From the NCBI GenBank assembly GCA_963826795.1, contig CAWGYT010000024.1:124001-188000 (forward strand): DNA of 64,000 bases, written 5' to 3'. Below, in pieces: positions 11,201-21,728 of this stretch; within the stretch, counting starts at the first letter, position 1; each line of letters opens with the position of its first letter. The stretch comes from CAWGYT01 sp963826795. Lineage in GTDB: Bacteria; Planctomycetota; Planctomycetia; Pirellulales; Pirellulaceae. The notes beneath the pieces are model-generated. The model ran no database searches. It was not told the DNA's origin and saw nothing but the letters and a program-made list of their open reading frames with translations. A program made the position numbers and the translations under genes.

Positions 11201-11874
11201 ACACGAGTGCCGAGAGTGTCGCGGAGGTCGTGCGGCAGGTGTTTGCCAGCCAGTTGGCCAGCGGACCCGGGCAGCAGCGACAGCCTTCCCCGGAGGACTT
11301 TATTCGGGCCTTGCGGGGTGGGGGCGGCGGCCGAGGGGGCGGTGGCGGCGGTGGCGGCCGCGATCGCTCGGCCGAGGATCAGCGGCAGTTGACGATCGGC
11401 GTCGACACGCGGGCGAATCAGTTGGTCGTGGCAGCTCCGGACGATCTCTTCATGCAGATTGAGGTTCTGGTCCGCCAGTTGGACATGGAGGATTCCGATT
11501 CGCTGGAAATGACGCGGGTCGTGACCTTGGACCGAGCGAATCCCGAGCTGGTGCGGCGCGCGCTGGCGTCGATTGTGGGGCAGCCGCAGAGTCCGGCGAG
11601 TAATGCGAACAACACGAACACCCAGACGGCTGCGGGCGGCCGACCTTCCGGCAACGGCGGGCGGGGCGGCGGCAGCGGTGATCCGGGCCAGACGGCTGAC
11701 GCGATGCGGCAGCGGATGGAGATGTTCCGCGCGATGCAGCAGTCCCAGGGAGGCGGTCAGGGCGGGGGTGGCCGTGGCGGCCGCGGCGGCTTCGGCGGTC
11801 GAGGCGGGGGCGGTGGCTTCCCCGGCGGGGGCGGCTTCGGCGGCGGGGGCGGCCGAGGTGGCCGCGGGCAATAG
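8235..11874 (+). CDS. Secretin-N-domain-like secreted protein, frameshifts near 8440 and 10713
   Basis: About 1,210 aa when three frames are joined. An N-terminal signal peptide (MRFLSSLDRHTAWQLVALLW, then AQAA-like cleavage) is in frame 8235. The frame changes near 8440 inside LLQAR-QTAALELAM, and again near 10713 inside IIVA-TGPNGLVIASRD. Repeated short motifs EQLGLTxEQxQGLAEL (twice) sit near the N-terminus. There follow several secretin_N/NolW-like modules (LRFSFRYAPWQDVLDWF, RLNMLVVQANQNDMRLIEQLL, TRANQLVVAAPDDLFMQIE), Pro/Gly linkers, and a Gly-Arg-rich tail. I do not see the secretin outer-membrane barrel domain, so this is not a standard GspD. Both breaks shift by -1 and can be repaired by one base or by two CG units. 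Role at the envelope is inferred from the domain type. Confidence 0.7.
10252..10323 (+). repeat. Three 24-bp coding repeats ending in a palindrome
   Basis: TGGCACTGGCATCTCGCCA recurs three times at 24-bp spacing inside the secretin-N-like gene and encodes GGTGISPP. The last copy completes a perfect palindrome, GGCACTGGC-ATCTC-GCCAGTGCC (10301-10323). It sits in a low-complexity linker, where an inserted palindrome would be tolerated. Confidence 0.8.
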
Positions 11875-12084
11875 CACCCTGAGGCCCGGTCGGCAAGTTT
11901 CTGGTGCCTCACGGCGGTCCGTCCACTGTTCACGCCGGGAGATGCTGAGTATCCTCGGCGAGAACAACTGCGACACTCCTCGCCTTGCGCGGGAGTCGTC
12001 CGTCAATCCCTCCGCTGGACTCCCATGGCGCAGCTCAGATCGGGGTGACCGTGGCGGGCAGGTCGACCAACAAGGTCTCTCGCC

Positions 12085-13906
12085 ATGGAACTCAATGCGC
12101 TCGACTGGTCGATCATCCTGGGGTACTTCGTCGTCACGCTGGCCGTGGGGCTGCTGTTTCAGCGCTGGCGCGGGACGAAGTCTCAGCGAGTACTTTGTCT
12201 CAGGCCGGTCGCTCCCCTGGTGGCTGGCGGGCACCTCGATGGTGGCGACCACGTTTGCCGCGGACACCCCGCTGGCCGTCACAGGACTCGTGGCCAAAAA
12301 CGGTTTGGCCGGCAACTGGTTCTGGTGGGCCTTTGCCCTGGGCGGCATGTTTACGGTTTTCGTCTACGCGCGGCTTTGGCGTCGCGCGGAGGTGATGACG
12401 GATGTGGCGCTGATTGAGGTACGCTACGGTGGCCGGCCGGCCGAAGTGTTGCGGGGGGTGCGCGCCTTTTACATGGCACTGATCGTCAACCCGATTATCA
12501 TTGGCTGGGTGACGGGCGCGATGGTCACGATCTTGAAGGAGACCGTGCTCTATGATCCTACGAACACGTCCGGTTCCAGTCATGCGGACTGGCTGATCAT
12601 TGTCGCGGCCCTGGCCGTGGTCGGCGTCTACTGCACGCTGTCCGGGCTGTGGGGCGTTGCCGTCACGGACTTCATTCAGTTCTTTGTCGCGATGGCCGGT
12701 TGTATCTTGCTCGCGATTGCCGCGGTTCGCCACGTGGGCGGGATGGACGTTTTGCGGGAGCGCATGTCGGCCAACTTCGGCGGCGGCGAGCAAGCCTTTC
12801 GTTTTTTTCCCGATTTCAGCGCGGCCGACCCTTGGTTGCCGTTGCATGTGTTCTTGATTTATCTGTTGGTGCAATGGTGGGCGACCTGGTATCCCGGGGC
12901 CGAGCCGGGTGGGGGCGGCTACATTGTGCAGCGGATGGCCTCGTGCAAGGACGAGCGGCACGCGTTGCTGGCGACGCTTTGGTATCAGGTCGCCCACTAT
13001 TGCGTTCGTCCCTGGCCCTGGCTGCTGGTCGCCTTCGCCTCGCTGGCCATGTTTCCCGAACTTCGGCAAATGGCGCTGGCTGAGCCGGTCCCAGGGACCG
13101 AGCAGCTGAAGCCGGATGTTGGTTTTGCGTGGGTCATGCGCGAAGTCAGCCCACACGGTCTGCGGGGGCTGATTCTGGTGACATTTTTCGCGGCCTTCAT
13201 GTCCACGATCAGCACGCAAATGAACTGGGGCGCGTCCTACCTGGTCTGCGATGTGTACGAACGGTTTTCGACCCGGCAGCTGAGCGATCAGCATTTGACC
13301 CACGTATCCCGGATCGTGTCCTTACTGGTCTTGGTCAACGGGGGCGCCGCGGCCTACGTGATGCGCAATATCTCGGTCGACGACGCCTGGAAGATGCTGG
13401 CAGCGCTGGGCGCCGGCACGGGCGCTGTGTATATGCTGCGTTGGTTCTGGTGGCGAATCAACGCGTGGACCGAGATCGTCGCCATGGTGTCGTCGCTGGT
13501 GTATTACTCGGTTCTCAGCCGCTGGATGGACTGGTTAAAGCCCGAAGAGCAAACCCTGATCGTCGCGATTCTGACGATCCTCAGCTGGCTGCTGGTCACG
13601 TTCTTGACGCCGACGGAAGACAAGCAGGTGCTCGTGGCATTTTACCGCAAAGTCCGCCCCGGTGGTCCGGGCTGGGGGCCGATCGCCCGACTGGCGCCGG
13701 ACGTCAAGGCCGATCAGCATCTGGGGTTGTCGATCGTGGCGTCCTTGCTCGGTGGCACGATGATCTACCTGATCTTGCCCGCCGTCGGCTGGCTCTTGTT
13801 CGGCGAATACCTGAAGGCCGTCTTCGCGTTGTCCGGCGCGGCGGTCTGCGCCATCACGATCTATGGCTTGCTGCAGTGGATTGGCTGGGCAAAAATCGTG
13901 CAGTAG
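12085..13906 (+). CDS. Sodium:solute symporter (SSS family), frameshift near 12165
   Basis: Inner-membrane Na+-coupled transporter of about 607 aa with roughly 13-14 hydrophobic helices; substrate not predictable. The first 25 residues (MELNALDWSIILGYFVVTLA) are in one frame; the rest, from AGRSLSEYFVSGRSLPWWLA, is in the next. That SLSEYFVSGRSLPWWLAG stretch is the family signature near helix 2, followed by TTFAADTPLAVTG. Restoring CG in CAGCGCTGG (CAGCGCGCTGG) rejoins the frames as QRAGAGRSL. A break this early would abolish the protein, yet the remaining 580 codons are intact, so a sequence error is likelier than decay. It precedes pyrC by about 80 bp on the same strand. Confidence 0.85.
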
Positions 13907-13987
13907 TGCCCGCCCGCAGACGCATCCCGACTTTGGCTTCGTCACGTTCTCGACGACCGAAGCACCGTTGATCGGAGACCGATACCT

Positions 13988-15319
13988 GTGAAAACGTTGA
14001 TTCGAGGGGCGCGCGTTGTCTTGCCACACGAGACGGTCGACGTCTCCGTGTTGATCGACGGCAATCGAATCGCCGACATCGATCCGGCCAGTCAGGTTGC
14101 CGCCGACGAAGTGATCGATGCCCATGGCAAGTCGCTGCTGCCGGGAGTGATCGACGATCAAGTTCATTTTCGCGAGCCGGGGTTGACCCACAAAGAGGAC
14201 CTTCGGACGGCATCGAGGGCGTGTGCCAAGGGTGGTGTCACCACCTTCCTCGAGATGCCCAATACGAATCCAACCACGACCTCGGTGGCTCGGCTGGACG
14301 ACAAGCTGGCGCTGGCGTCGTCGAAATCCCTGGTGAATTACGGATTCTACATCGGTGCCACGACGGACAATCTCGTCGAGCTACAGCGGGCCACACGGAC
14401 GCCGGGAATCAAGATCTTCATCGGGTCCAGCACCGGGGATCTCTTGGTCGACGATCAGGATGCGCTGGAACGAATCTTCGCGGAAACCTCCTTGCCGATC
14501 GCAGCCCATTGCGAAGACGAATCGACCGTGGTGGCCAACCGAGCGCGCCTGGCAAACTCGCACGACGTAGCCGACCATTCACGGATTCGCGATCATCGAG
14601 CTGCGGTGATCGCAACCCGCAGGGCGATCGACCTGGCATCGCGTCACCAGCATCGTTTTCACGTGTTGCACGTCTCCACCGCTGACGAGATTCCTCTGAT
14701 CGCCGGGCAGCAACCGTATATCACGGCCGAGGTTTGTCCCCATCATTTGCTTTTCAATATCGACGACTATCCCCGCTTGGGGACCCTGGTCCAGATGAAT
14801 CCCTCGCTCAAGACTGCCGCCGACAACCGCGCACTCTGGCAGGCACTCTTGGACGGCAAGATCCAGGTGATTGCCACCGACCATGCGCCCCACACGCTCG
14901 CAGAAAAGGCCTTGCCCTATCCTCAGTCGCCGTCCGGTCTGCCCGCCGTCGAAAACAGCCTGGCCCTCTTGCTGAATCAGGTAAACCTGGGCCGGTGTAC
15001 GCTGCAGCAAGTCGCGCATTGGATGAGCGAGGCGCCCGCCAGGGTATGGGATCTGGTCGGTAAAGGGCGAATTCAAGTCGGATATGACGCCGACTTGGTT
15101 CTGGTGGACTTGGAGCGTGAGGACGAGGTCCGGAACTCGCAGCAACTAACCAAGTGCGGTTGGAGCCCATGGGACGGCGAGCGACTGCGCGGCTGGCCGG
15201 TCGCCACCTGGGTCCACGGACATTGTGTCTACCGCGACGGAAACCTCGACGAAACCCAGTTGGGCCGCGAAGTGCAGTTTGACCACGCCCGTGGGGGATA
15301 TTGGGCCTCACCCAAATAG
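13988..15319 (+). CDS. pyrC: Dihydroorotase
   Basis: 443-aa metal-dependent amidohydrolase of pyrimidine biosynthesis (carbamoyl-aspartate to dihydroorotate). GTG start at 13988, with CGGAG about 10 bases upstream. The first metal motif reads IDDQVHFREPGLTHKED: the usual first His of HxH is Gln, as in a subgroup of dihydroorotases (I recall it from Bacteroidetes enzymes). Other sites are present: Lys in GIKIFIGSSTG, His in AAHCEDE, HVLHVS, and ATDHAPH with the metal-ligand Asp. Substrate-binding EMPNTNP is intact. It follows the symporter on the same strand. Confidence 0.9.
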   Translation: MKTLIRGARVVLPHETVDVSVLIDGNRIADIDPASQVAADEVIDAHGKSLLPGVIDDQVHFREPGLTHKEDLRTASRACAKGGVTTFLEMPNTNPTTTSVARLDDKLALASSKSLVNYGFYIGATTDNLVELQRATRTPGIKIFIGSSTGDLLVDDQDALERIFAETSLPIAAHCEDESTVVANRARLANSHDVADHSRIRDHRAAVIATRRAIDLASRHQHRFHVLHVSTADEIPLIAGQQPYITAEVCPHHLLFNIDDYPRLGTLVQMNPSLKTAADNRALWQALLDGKIQVIATDHAPHTLAEKALPYPQSPSGLPAVENSLALLLNQVNLGRCTLQQVAHWMSEAPARVWDLVGKGRIQVGYDADLVLVDLEREDEVRNSQQLTKCGWSPWDGERLRGWPVATWVHGHCVYRDGNLDETQLGREVQFDHARGGYWASPK

Positions 15320-15549
15320 GACTCGGCGGCGGGGCCGGTCGGCCGGTCCCTCGGGCAGTCCAACCAAGACGGCTCCGCCAAACGCGAGCCATGTCAACGA
15401 AATTTCGGCGGATTAATTTCCAGCTGGGAACTGCAGAATCTCTCTTGCTCCGACGTGAAGCGCGGCGTTATACCTTGACCTTGGCTATCGGGTGCCAAGA
15501 AGGCACGTCAAGTTCCCGCGCTTGATTTTTCCAGGAAGGAGCAAAGCCA

Positions 15550-15948
15550 ATGACTCGTGATCCAGCCTCATTTTGTGGTTGTCTGTTCTGGTTTCTTCTC
15601 GCCCTCGGGGCCGTCCCGGCCTCGGCTCAGCACTTGTCGGTCGATGCGATCAAGCTGGCGAGCAATACCTTGTCGACGGGTGCCCATCGTCTGGACGGCC
15701 CGCTGATCGTCCCGTCCGCCAGCACCGCTGGCACGATTGAGAGCGTGCCAGCGGACTACTTCGAAGACGATCGATTGGCGCGAGCGGAGGTAGCCCACGA
15801 CTCGGACACGGTACCACGGAGCGATTTTCGCTGGGAGAACTGGATTGTCGTCGCGACGCTGGGGCTGGGTTTCGCGTTTGGCCTGATCGTCACCCTGGCG
15901 ACGCTTCAACGCGCCTCGTCGTCCCACTCGCCGAAGCGGATTTTCTGA
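15550..15948 (+). CDS. Hypothetical protein with signal peptide and C-terminal membrane helix
   Basis: 132 aa, family not recognised. N-terminal signal sequence FWFLLALGAVPASAQ, a polar middle region, then one hydrophobic helix (WIVVATLGLGFAFGLIVTL) and a short basic tail. AGGAAGGAGC precedes the ATG. The predicted topology is an exported domain anchored by a C-terminal helix. It is followed directly by palindromic array 2. Confidence 0.6.
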   Translation: MTRDPASFCGCLFWFLLALGAVPASAQHLSVDAIKLASNTLSTGAHRLDGPLIVPSASTAGTIESVPADYFEDDRLARAEVAHDSDTVPRSDFRWENWIVVATLGLGFAFGLIVTLATLQRASSSHSPKRIF

Positions 15949-16000
15949 CCGCGCAGATTGCGTTTGGCAGCCGGGCGGGTGAGGGCTGTGCGTCTGGCTT

Positions 16001-16500
16001 GGGGCGGGCCCCCTCATCCGGCCTTCGGCCACCTTCTCCCGCGTTGGGGAGAAGGGACAGGGTTGTGTCACCTCTCCCGTTCCGGGAGAGGTCGCCGCGC
16101 AGCGGCGGGTGAGGGCTCGCGCGTCGGGTGAAGGCGGAGGGCCTGGCAGGGCGGGCGGCCCCCTCATCCGGCCTTCGGCCACCTTCTCCCGCGTTGGGGA
16201 GAAGGGACAGGGTTGTGTCACCTCTCCCGTTCCGGGAGAGGTCGCCGCGCAGCGGCGGGTGAGGGCTCGCGCGTCGGGTGAAGGCGGAGGGCCTGGCAGG
16301 GCGGGCGGCCCCCTCATCCGGCCTTCGGCCACCTTCTCCCGCGTTGGGGAGAAGGGACAGGCAAGGGCCACCTTCTCCCGCGTTGGGGAGCAGGGACACG
16401 CAAGGGCCACCTTCTCCCTCGTTGTGGCAGACTCAATGGTCACCTCTCCCGAGGCCGGGAGAGGTCGCCCGGGGCCCGCTTGCGGGGCCCGGGCGGGTGA
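16001..16500 (-). repeat. Palindromic array 2: 150-bp unit, two full copies plus degenerate tail
   Basis: CCCTCATCCGGCC recurs at 16011, 16161 and 16311, an exact 150-bp period. The unit is the reverse complement of the array 1 modules (CTTCTCCC/GGGAGAAG and ACCTCTCCCG/CGGGAGAGGT) with a different loop (TTCC) and linker. Beyond 16360 the units decay, with extra half-modules and a final CCTCTCCCG-AGGC-CGGGAGAGG. The array lies between the convergent 15948 and 16622 gene ends. Open frames across it are artefacts of the 50-codon period. Confidence 0.93.
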
Positions 16501-16621
16501 GGGCGAAAGGGTGCTCGGGACGGGTCGGAGACCTGGGTAGAGGCCGATGCGAGCGGACCTGCAGTCATGGAAGTCATGGCTTCAGCTGAACTCACCTGAG
16601 GGCCGCTCGAGCCCGCGCTGG

Positions 16622-16963
16622 CTACTGGACGATGATGCCTTGTTGAGCGGCACGTAGCTTGAGCGCTCGTTCGAAGTAGGGGTAGGGGTACGGTTGCTTA
16701 TCGCGGGCCCAGTCGAAGGTGCTGCGGACCAGGTCCACGGGAAGCTTGTTCTGGTCGACCATGGTGACGACCCGTTCGAGAAACGCGAACTCGACGGGCC
16801 TTCGGGCGCGTAGACCACGCTCGAGTGTATCCTTCAGCGTGGCCGACTTGGCACCGATCGCATACGCCGGGGTTGCCAGACTCGGCAGCAGCAGCAGCAG
16901 CGGCGGAGTCCCGAAGGCGAGTCCGAGGCACAGCGGCAACGAGCTTCGAATCGATCGTCGCAT
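16622..16963 (-). CDS. Small secreted hypothetical protein
   Basis: 113 aa. Start at 16963, preceded by AAGGAGCC at good spacing. Signal peptide LPLCLGLAFGTPPLLLLLPS with cleavage near TPAYA. The mature part is a compact helical domain (DTLERGLRARRPVEFAFLER, VTMVDQNKLPVDLV). I recognise no named family, though its type resembles small conserved planctomycete secreted proteins. The codons upstream of 16963 are non-coding. Confidence 0.65.
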   Translation of the reverse strand: MRRSIRSSLPLCLGLAFGTPPLLLLLPSLATPAYAIGAKSATLKDTLERGLRARRPVEFAFLERVVTMVDQNKLPVDLVRSTFDWARDKQPYPYPYFERALKLRAAQQGIIVQ

Positions 16964-17106
16964 GATTTGGGCTCCTTGTTTCAGCGGTGACGGATGCGCC
17001 GGCTTGTAGCGAATCTCGCCTGCGGGGGCAAGGCAGGTTCGGACCAGGGTGCGATCTGCGGTTGAGTCAATCTGGGGTGATTTGGTGTGAGCGGTTGAGC
17101 CGGAAT

Positions 17107-17136
17107 TTGACATCGCATCGCGGCGACCTCTATACT
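17107..17136 (+). promoter_or_regulatory. Sigma-70-type promoter for the DUF1501 gene
   Basis: TTGACA (17107-17112) and TATACT (17131-17136) with an 18-bp spacer, about 120 bp upstream of the 17255 start. The same hexamers and spacer occur at 34007-34036. Confidence 0.75.
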
Positions 17137-17254
17137 CAAGGCCGCGCCGGACCGAAACACCCGGCGCGGTGAGCGCGTGAGCGGATTTGGACTCGACATG
17201 CGAGGCGGAGCGATTCGGCGGTAGTTCCTGGCGTCTACTCAAGGAGCGGAATCG

Positions 17255-18745
17255 ATGTGGTGCATCCCCGGCCAACCCGGCAAGGATTTGTGTGATCGTC
17301 ATCTGGGTGTCACACGGCGTCACGTGTTGCAGGCCGGTGGTTCCGCCTTCTTGGGGCTTCATCTGGCTGGGTTGTTGCGCGGCACAAAGACGGTGTCGGC
17401 CAAGACAGGTGCCGCAGCGACGGGCGGATCGGGTCTTGGCGGATCGGGCTTTGGCCGTGCCAAGTCGGTGATCATGGTGTATCTGCAGGGTGGACCGAGT
17501 CACTTGGATTTGTGGGATCCGAAGGACGGCGTTCCGGACAATGTCCGCAGCGTGTTCCAGCGGATCGGCTCGAAGGTCCCCGGGATCGATCTCACGGAAA
17601 ACCTCCCGAAGCTGGCGGAGGTCACCGATAAACTGACCTTGATTCGGTCGATGAGCTACTCGCCCAACGGTTTGTTTAATCACACGGCGGCGATTTACCA
17701 GATGCACACCGGTTACACGGCCGACAAGGTGAGCCCCTCGGGGCAGTTGGAGCCGCCGACGCCGAAGGACTTTCCGACGTTCGGTTCGAACATCGTGCGG
17801 TTGAAGCCACCCGAGGTGCCGATGTTGCCCTTCGTGATGATGCCGCGTCCCCTGCAGGAAAGCGGTGTCGTGGGCAAGGGTGGGACGGCGGGATTCTCGG
17901 GGCGGGCCTTCGATCCCTATACGCTCTATCCGCCGGGCGACGACATGGACATGAACAAGATGGACCGGATCAACATCGATGATCTACAACTTCGGCCCGA
18001 CGTCTCATCGCTGCGCTTGCAGCGGCGAGCTCGATTGCGGGACGTGATTAACGATGGCATGCCGGAGATCGACCGCGCGGTGGCCAAGTACGATCTGGAC
18101 GAGTACTACGATTCGGCGATGAGTCTGATCGTGTCGGGCCGGGCCCGCGAGGCGTTTGACCTGACCCGCGAGGCCGAGGCGATGCGAGACCGCTATGGGC
18201 GAAATACGTTCGGCCAGTGCTGCCTGTTGGCGCGACGGTTGGTCGAGGCGGGAACGCGAGTCGTCGAGGTGATCTGGCCGAAGGTGGCCAACAGCGACAA
18301 TCATTCCTGGGACCATCACAGCGGGCTGTCGACCCGGATGAAAACGCAATCGGCCCCCATGCTGGATGCCGGCTTGGCCACGCTGATTGGGGATCTCGAC
18401 GAGCGAGGATTGCTGGACGAAACTCTGGTGGTTGCGGTCGGCGAGTTTGGACGGAGTCCACAGCGGGGGGTCAGCACCTCCGGCAATGGGAACACGGACG
18501 ATGGTCGCGACCACTGGCCGTATTGCTATACCGCCTGTCTGGCAGGTGCCGGAATCCAGCGCGGCGTGATCTATGGGAAATCCGACAAGACGGCCTCGTC
18601 ACCTCTCGAAAACCCCGTGCATCCGACCGAACTCCTGGCGACGATCTATCACTCGGTCGGCCTCGATCCGCAGACGATTGTCTACAACCACCTGAATCAG
18701 CCGCGCGAGATGGTGAAGGCGGAGGCCATCACGGCCTTGTTCTAA
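17255..18745 (+). CDS. DUF1501 protein (sulfatase-fold, Tat-type leader)
   Basis: 496 aa. A Tat-like leader (TRRHVLQAGGSAFLGLHLAG) suggests export of a folded protein. The body has the DUF1501 signatures: VIMVYLQGGPSHLDLWDPK, LTLIRSMSY, DNHSWDHHSG, VAVGEFGRSP and GRDHWPYCYT. The fold is alkaline-phosphatase/sulfatase-like, but the enzymatic activity of the family is not established. DUF1501 genes usually follow DUF1549/1553 genes in planctomycetes; this copy stands alone behind its own promoter. It ends 14 bp before an 18-bp repeat array that separates it from convergent floA. Confidence 0.88.
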   Translation: MWCIPGQPGKDLCDRHLGVTRRHVLQAGGSAFLGLHLAGLLRGTKTVSAKTGAAATGGSGLGGSGFGRAKSVIMVYLQGGPSHLDLWDPKDGVPDNVRSVFQRIGSKVPGIDLTENLPKLAEVTDKLTLIRSMSYSPNGLFNHTAAIYQMHTGYTADKVSPSGQLEPPTPKDFPTFGSNIVRLKPPEVPMLPFVMMPRPLQESGVVGKGGTAGFSGRAFDPYTLYPPGDDMDMNKMDRINIDDLQLRPDVSSLRLQRRARLRDVINDGMPEIDRAVAKYDLDEYYDSAMSLIVSGRAREAFDLTREAEAMRDRYGRNTFGQCCLLARRLVEAGTRVVEVIWPKVANSDNHSWDHHSGLSTRMKTQSAPMLDAGLATLIGDLDERGLLDETLVVAVGEFGRSPQRGVSTSGNGNTDDGRDHWPYCYTACLAGAGIQRGVIYGKSDKTASSPLENPVHPTELLATIYHSVGLDPQTIVYNHLNQPREMVKAEAITALF

Positions 18746-18758
18746 TGCCGTCCTGCCG

Positions 18759-18849
18759 GCTGAGTCACGCTGGCACGCTGAGTCACGCTGGCACGCTGAG
18801 TGCACGCTGGCACGCTGAGTCACGCTGGCACGCTGAGTCACGCTGGCAC
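18759..18849. repeat. Five tandem 18-bp repeats filling a convergent intergenic gap
   Basis: GCTGAGTCACGCTGGCAC at 18759, 18777, 18795 (19 bp, one inserted G), 18814 and 18832. The array abuts the floA stop codon at 18850. The last unit plus the next bases can form GCTGAGT-CACGCTGGC-ACTCAGC. It may act as a bidirectional terminator or a simple repeat expansion. Confidence 0.9.
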
Positions 18850-19842
<993 letters not shown>

Positions 19843-19986
19843 GGCCTAAATCCTTTCGGACGATCGAGATAACCGGACGGACGTCGTGGCGGTGCAACGC
19901 ACCCTGGTCTCGCCCATCATAACCAATTGGTCACCACCGGGTAGTCGCGTCGGATTCGGGGCCGGGCGGAGCGGGCTGTATTCGCG

Positions 19987-21156
19987 TCAGCCGCTGCCAG
20001 GCGATCCGCTCGCCGACGGGCCGGATGACTCGATCCAGCCGCCACCAAGAACACGGTCTTCGTCATAACACACCACCGCCTGGCCGGGTGCGACGCCGTG
20101 ACATGGGCGGTCAAATGTCACCTGAAACCTTCCCTGTTCCAGTGGCGTTACCACGGCGGGCGTCGCCAAACCATTGTAGCGAATTTGAGCCTTGCAGGCG
20201 AAATTGCGAGTGGGTGGTTCGACGAGCCAATTGGCGCGGGCGGCGATCAACTCGGACCTGGCCAATTCGTCTCGGCGGCCGATCACCACCCGCCGCGTGT
20301 CGGCCTGGATGTCGACCACAAAATACGGCTCGCCCAGGGCAACTCCCAGTCCTTTCCGCTGACCAATCGTGAAGCCTTCGATGCCGGGGTGTTTTCCGAC
20401 GACACTTCCCGTGGTCGTCACGATCTCGCCACCGCCTGCCCCGCCATCCGCTCGAGCCCTCACGAACTCGGCGTGTTGCCCGCTCGGCACGAAACAAATC
20501 TCCTGGCTGTCGCGTTTTTCGGCGACGCGCAGACCCAACTTTCCCGCTAAGCGCCGGATTTCGGGCTTGCGGTAGCCCCCGACGGGCAGCAACATCCGCG
20601 GGAGCCGTTCGGGCTGGATGCCAAACAGGACATAGGATTGGTCCTTGTCTCGATCTGCTCCCCGATGCAGACCCCAGCCGACACGATCCGAGGCCGGTTC
20701 GAGTCGGGCATAGTGTCCGGTGGCGACATACTCGGCACCAATGCTGTCCGCGTAGTCGAACAGCTTGCCGAACTTGATCCAGTGGTTGCAGACGACGCAC
20801 GGATTGGGAGTGCGTCCGGACGTGTATTCCTCCACAAAGTAATCGATGATCCGCCCGAAGTCGGCCTCGAGATTCAGAGCGTAGAAGGGGATCTGGAGTC
20901 GATCGGCCACTCGCCGCGCGTCCCACGCGTCCCGAGCCGTGCAGCAGCCCTGCTTCGAGGCCTGACGGGCATCCACGATGGGCAGCAGGCGGCGGGTTGC
21001 AGGGTCCCCGCCCACGGCGCTCGGCGCATCGCATTCCGTCGGCTCCTCGCCATGTCTCATGAACACGCCGACCACCTCGTAGCCCTGGTCCTGTAACAAA
21101 CAGGCAGCCACGCTACTGTCGACCCCTCCCGACATGGCAAGCACCACGCGCTTCAC
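19987..21156 (-). CDS. mnmA: tRNA-specific 2-thiouridylase MnmA
   Basis: 389-aa cytoplasmic enzyme making 2-thiouridine at the wobble base of Lys/Glu/Gln tRNAs. GTG start at 21156, with GAGGGG upstream, gives VKRVVLAMSGGVDSSVAA with the PP-loop at the N-terminus. Catalytic cysteines lie in NPCVVCN and QEICFV; the tRNA-binding KDQSYVLFG is present. The insertion at about residues 40-65 (EPTECDAPSAVGGDPATRR, then SKQGCCTARD) is typical of longer bacterial MnmA. The open frame upstream of 21156 has no homology and should not be used. Confidence 0.95.
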   Translation of the reverse strand: MKRVVLAMSGGVDSSVAACLLQDQGYEVVGVFMRHGEEPTECDAPSAVGGDPATRRLLPIVDARQASKQGCCTARDAWDARRVADRLQIPFYALNLEADFGRIIDYFVEEYTSGRTPNPCVVCNHWIKFGKLFDYADSIGAEYVATGHYARLEPASDRVGWGLHRGADRDKDQSYVLFGIQPERLPRMLLPVGGYRKPEIRRLAGKLGLRVAEKRDSQEICFVPSGQHAEFVRARADGGAGGGEIVTTTGSVVGKHPGIEGFTIGQRKGLGVALGEPYFVVDIQADTRRVVIGRRDELARSELIAARANWLVEPPTRNFACKAQIRYNGLATPAVVTPLEQGRFQVTFDRPCHGVAPGQAVVCYDEDRVLGGGWIESSGPSASGSPGSG

Positions 21157-21728
21157 AGTAACCCCTCGGCGGCACAACGTGTTACCCGATACGTTTTGTA
21201 GTCTAAGGCAGATGGCGTGATTCGGGGAACCTCCATCGGTCGTAATCGCGATACGGCTCGGCAGGAGCCTCGTCTTCCCCAACCCCGTCTCCCGCCCCAA
21301 AGCGACCTCCGAAACCCAACAAACCGCGGCCGAATCCCCCGAACCTTCCCCGCGCGACCGAACGTTCCTGACCGACGTACGTGTCGTGCCTGCGTGAATT
21401 CGCCCCACGCATTCTAGACACGAATTCTGGGCCACGTAGAGGAGTTCCGTGGGGCGAAGGCGCGTGAAATCGCCCGTCGGCTCTATTTGCGCCGTGCGGC
21501 GCGTGCTTGAACGACGCACTTGCGGTCGAACCTGCGCGTTCCGCATCTCCAGCGGCGCCGTGTGGTTGGAATTCAGACAGCGATGCGTCCCAGGGGGCCT
21601 TGCGGGCCGGATCTGCGGACTTATATTACCTAGTCTCTGGGGGGCTCAGAAATTTTTTAAGCGGCAAAGTCAGCTTATCTTGTGCATGCACCGGGTGATA
21701 GGCACGTAAGAAAGGAGAGTTTGAGCAG
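21157..21728. other. Divergent intergenic region between mnmA and the YTV gene
   Basis: 572 bp. A minus-strand open frame at 21203-21421 encodes a 72-aa Gly/Arg-rich peptide ending PYRDYDRWRFPESRHLP. It could be a real small gene upstream of mnmA, but no ribosome-binding site is clear. The YTV gene has AAGGAGAG just before its ATG. No promoter hexamers are convincing. Confidence 0.4.
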
